Shown: positions 62,370 to 64,000 of the stretch, piece after piece | Position numbering within the stretch: position 1 is the first letter of the stretch | Layout of the letters: each line of letters starts with the position of its first letter | Assembly: GCF_028736175.1 (NCBI RefSeq) | Contig: NZ_CP117880.1 | Coordinates: forward strand, 3,658,001 to 3,722,000 | Length of the DNA stretch: 64,000 bases | Source: Sphingobacterium oryzagri | GTDB taxonomy: Bacteria > Bacteroidota > Bacteroidia > Sphingobacteriales > Sphingobacteriaceae | Direction: 5' to 3' | Notes under the pieces: generated by a model | What the model saw: the letters and a program-made list of their open reading frames with translations, nothing else | What the model was told of the DNA's origin: nothing | The model's database searches: none | Made by a program: the position numbers and the translations under genes

Positions 62370-62930
62370 GTGAAAGACATCTTATTAAATATTGAGGCGA
62401 TCATTTTTGCATCGGAAGAAGGGATTGGTGCAAACGAGCTCAAACAGGTGCTGCAAGATGCCTTGGCGATTGACGTCAATAAGCAAGAGATCGTAGACCT
62501 TGTAGCGAAGATCAAAGTCAAGTACGATAACGAAGATCAGGTTTTCGATTTGCGCGAGATTAACAACCAGTATCTGTTTTTAACAAAAGAACGCTATCAC
62601 GAAGCGGTCAATCAGCTACAAGCACACAAAGATCGTAAGAAGCTCAGTCAAGCAGCGCTGGAAACCCTGGCTATTATCGCTTACAGACAACCGATAACCA
62701 AACTGGAGGTCGAACAAATTCGGGGTGTAAACTGCGATTATTCTATTCAACGGCTCTTGGAAAAAAAGCTGATCCAAATCGCCGGAAAATCAGAGACGAT
62801 CGGGAAACCGTTGCTGTATGCCACCAGCGATCAATTTATGCAGCATTTCGGCATTAATACGGCGAAGGACCTGCCCCAATTGAAAGATATCGTAGCAGAA
62901 GAGAATAGTATCGGCGAAATAACGGTTTAA
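62370..62930 (+). CDS. scpB: Segregation and condensation protein B
   Basis: 186 residues with a GTG start, 9 bases after mqnC. ScpB is the winged-helix partner of the SMC-ScpA condensin. Pattern: LLNIEAIIFASEEGIGANELKQVL at the start, ALETLAIIAYRQPITKLEVEQIRGVNCDYSIQRLLEKKLI, the family hallmark, and GKPLLYATSDQFMQHFGI. Cytoplasmic, on the nucleoid. No scpA or smc nearby. Confidence 0.94.
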   Translation: MKDILLNIEAIIFASEEGIGANELKQVLQDALAIDVNKQEIVDLVAKIKVKYDNEDQVFDLREINNQYLFLTKERYHEAVNQLQAHKDRKKLSQAALETLAIIAYRQPITKLEVEQIRGVNCDYSIQRLLEKKLIQIAGKSETIGKPLLYATSDQFMQHFGINTAKDLPQLKDIVAEENSIGEITV

Positions 62931-63061
62931 AGACAAGGCATTTCAATTCACTGATTTTCAGTGGTTAAAAAAATAAAAAAAATTTAAAGTTCGCATATTC
63001 TTCTTTATTTTTACGCTTAGTAACGAACAATAGATTGATCATTTTTTTAAACGAAAAGGCT

Positions 63062-63217
63062 ATGATGCAAGTGGCAGAACAAGAAGTTTTAGTTGATGAA
63101 ATCATCAACTTTAACGGTCCAGAGGATGATGCAGATGATGTTTATGATGACGACTTCGAACTAGATGAGATCGATACCATTGGAGATCTTGACGATTTCG
63201 ATGATGACGATTTTTAA
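63062..63217 (+). CDS. Very acidic mini-protein, 51 residues
   Basis: I choose the ATG at 63062 (a second ATG follows immediately); upstream the frame opens only with TTG. More than 20 of 51 residues are Asp or Glu, with runs such as DVYDDDFELDEIDTI and a tail DDFDDDDF. It is surely disordered and could mimic DNA or bind a basic partner, but there is no family I know. A strong terminator at 63265 closes it, which supports a real transcript. Confidence 0.55.
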   Translation: MMQVAEQEVLVDEIINFNGPEDDADDVYDDDFELDEIDTIGDLDDFDDDDF

Positions 63218-63264
63218 TCAATCCTACCTATCCCTATTGGATTAAAACATTCAAAAGATTACAA

Positions 63265-63298
63265 AAAAAGGCAGCGTTAATGATAACGCTGCCTTTTT
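63265..63298. terminator. Bidirectional intrinsic terminator
   Basis: Perfect 15-base stem AAAAAGGCAGCGTTA/TAACGCTGCCTTTTT with a 4-base loop, between converging genes. Confidence 0.92.
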
Positions 63299-63324
63299 AC
63301 ATTTTAGACTCTCCTTCTAGAAGG

Positions 63325-63654
63325 TTACTTTTTGTGCAATTGTTCGTACAAATCAATTACCTTTTTCTGCAACTCAATAACTTCCCCATCTCTGGATTGA
63401 AGTTTTTTGCTTAACTCATTAATTTCATCTTGGATTTGTTTTTCTTCTTCTGAATCAGAAGTTGATAACAGTTGTACCAAAGACAAACTAAAAAGTTTGG
63501 AGATTTGATTTAATCTGGACAGATTAACATCGGTAATACCGGTTTCGATCTTTGAGAACGCGGGAATGGAGATGTCTAAACGTTTCGCAACGTCCTCCTG
63601 GCTCCAGCCCTTCTGATGTCTCAAAAGACGAATTTTCTTTCCTAATGCATTCAT
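63325..63654 (-). CDS. XRE-type helix-turn-helix regulator with coiled coil
   Basis: 109 residues. The N-terminal 65 residues are an HTH_3 domain (IRLLRHQKGWSQEDVAKRLDISIPAFSKIETGITDVNLSRLNQISKLF). The rest is a coiled coil (KQIQDEINELSKKLQSRDGEVIELQKKVIDLYEQL), probably for dimerisation. No peptidase or toxin domain. Target unknown; it may serve the gene at 63724, 69 bases upstream on the same strand. Confidence 0.88.
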   Translation of the reverse strand: MNALGKKIRLLRHQKGWSQEDVAKRLDISIPAFSKIETGITDVNLSRLNQISKLFSLSLVQLLSTSDSEEEKQIQDEINELSKKLQSRDGEVIELQKKVIDLYEQLHKK

Positions 63655-63723
63655 GGGTAAATTGTTTTTCTTATTCCAAAAGTAATAAAAAAAATATTAA
63701 AGAAAAACGTGCAGAAAAAATAA

Positions 63724-63984
63724 TTAATAATTTTTAAAGAGTTTCTCGACCAAGCCCACAACATTGATACTGTTGTGATTTGGAGATATCATAAATAAAA
63801 AGTTGACTTCCAGTGGATTAAACGATTTTAAGTAATTTTCCAAAGAAGGCACATCTGTCAAAAAATTGAAGTTTTTATGATTAAAAACCTGCTTAATTTC
63901 CATTTCCAAATTACTTAATAATATATTTTTCTCTTTAATAGCCTCCCTGTTAACGACAACCGCGGCGTAATCAGATTCGTCCAT
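63724..63984 (-). CDS. Hypothetical protein at the window edge
   Basis: 86 residues from the ATG at 63984; the frame stays open to the right edge, so a longer N-terminus is possible. The protein is helical and polar, with no recognised domain (KNILLSNLEMEIKQVF, SPNHNSINVVGLVEKLFKNY). It precedes the XRE regulator gene on the same strand, an arrangement that would fit a small regulated pair, but there is no direct evidence. Confidence 0.5.
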   Translation of the reverse strand: MDESDYAAVVVNREAIKEKNILLSNLEMEIKQVFNHKNFNFLTDVPSLENYLKSFNPLEVNFLFMISPNHNSINVVGLVEKLFKNY

Positions 63985-64000
63985 AGAAGACCTATATTGA

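Overview
This window looks like chromosome from a Bacteroidota species, most likely of the family Sphingobacteriaceae (Sphingobacterium- or Pedobacter-like). The signs are a GLPGLI protein paired with an outer-membrane beta-barrel receptor, the order pheT - coiled-coil protein - zapA - rny, a menaquinone (futalosine) route gene mqnC, a 1223-residue single-chain PurL, a four-gene ligase-associated DNA repair operon, few Shine-Dalgarno sites and TAnnTTTG-type -7 promoter boxes. There are no rRNA or tRNA genes, no CRISPR array and no intact insertion sequence. The assignment is inference from gene content.

Layout. 1-4200: end of an ATP-grasp gene, a stand-alone GHKL ATPase, a secreted GH35 beta-galactosidase, then a REP-like hairpin pair. 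4200-8300: small unknown proteins, a Tat-exported Gfo/Idh/MocA oxidoreductase and a small secreted NTF2-like protein. 8300-18000 (minus strand): GLPGLI/outer-membrane pair, a degenerate aspartyl-protease-like protein, metA (predicted homoserine O-acetyltransferase), an SH3-bearing amidase and a HExxH lipoprotein. 18400-23000 (plus): secreted alpha/beta hydrolase, SDR and AraC regulator. 23100-24850 (minus): an AAA ATPase overlapping a PD-(D/E)XK-like protein, a candidate defence pair. 25000-31000: esterase, CPBP protease, DUF4267-cupin fusion, Crp-type regulator, lgt, LURP-one-like protein.

31000-38600 (minus) is one coherent module: response regulator and sensor kinase followed by TolC-type outer-membrane factor, lipoprotein adaptor and a CusA/CzcA-type RND pump, i.e. 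regulated heavy-metal efflux. It is followed by a 0.4-kb non-coding stretch packed with about ten small inverted repeats, framed by an imperfect direct repeat. 39100-44100 (minus) is core cell machinery: pheT, coiled-coil protein, zapA, a probable 6S RNA and rny. 44600-50700 holds purL, an acyltransferase, a DUF1801 protein and kdsB. 50700-56400 (minus) is the exonuclease - DNA ligase - Lhr-like helicase - PdeM operon, with every junction overlapping.

56500-57760 (minus) contains the most interesting item: a 55-codon gene for a peptide with a Leu-Gly-Gly leader end and four cysteines in a 27-residue tail, translationally coupled to a secreted TlpA-type thiol-disulfide oxidoreductase. It reads as a precursor of a modified or disulfide-bonded secreted peptide. 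The right end carries a HAD phosphatase and TauE/SafE permease, GNAT and SRPBCC proteins, mqnC (apparently leaderless), scpB, a very acidic mini-protein, an XRE regulator and an unknown gene at the edge.
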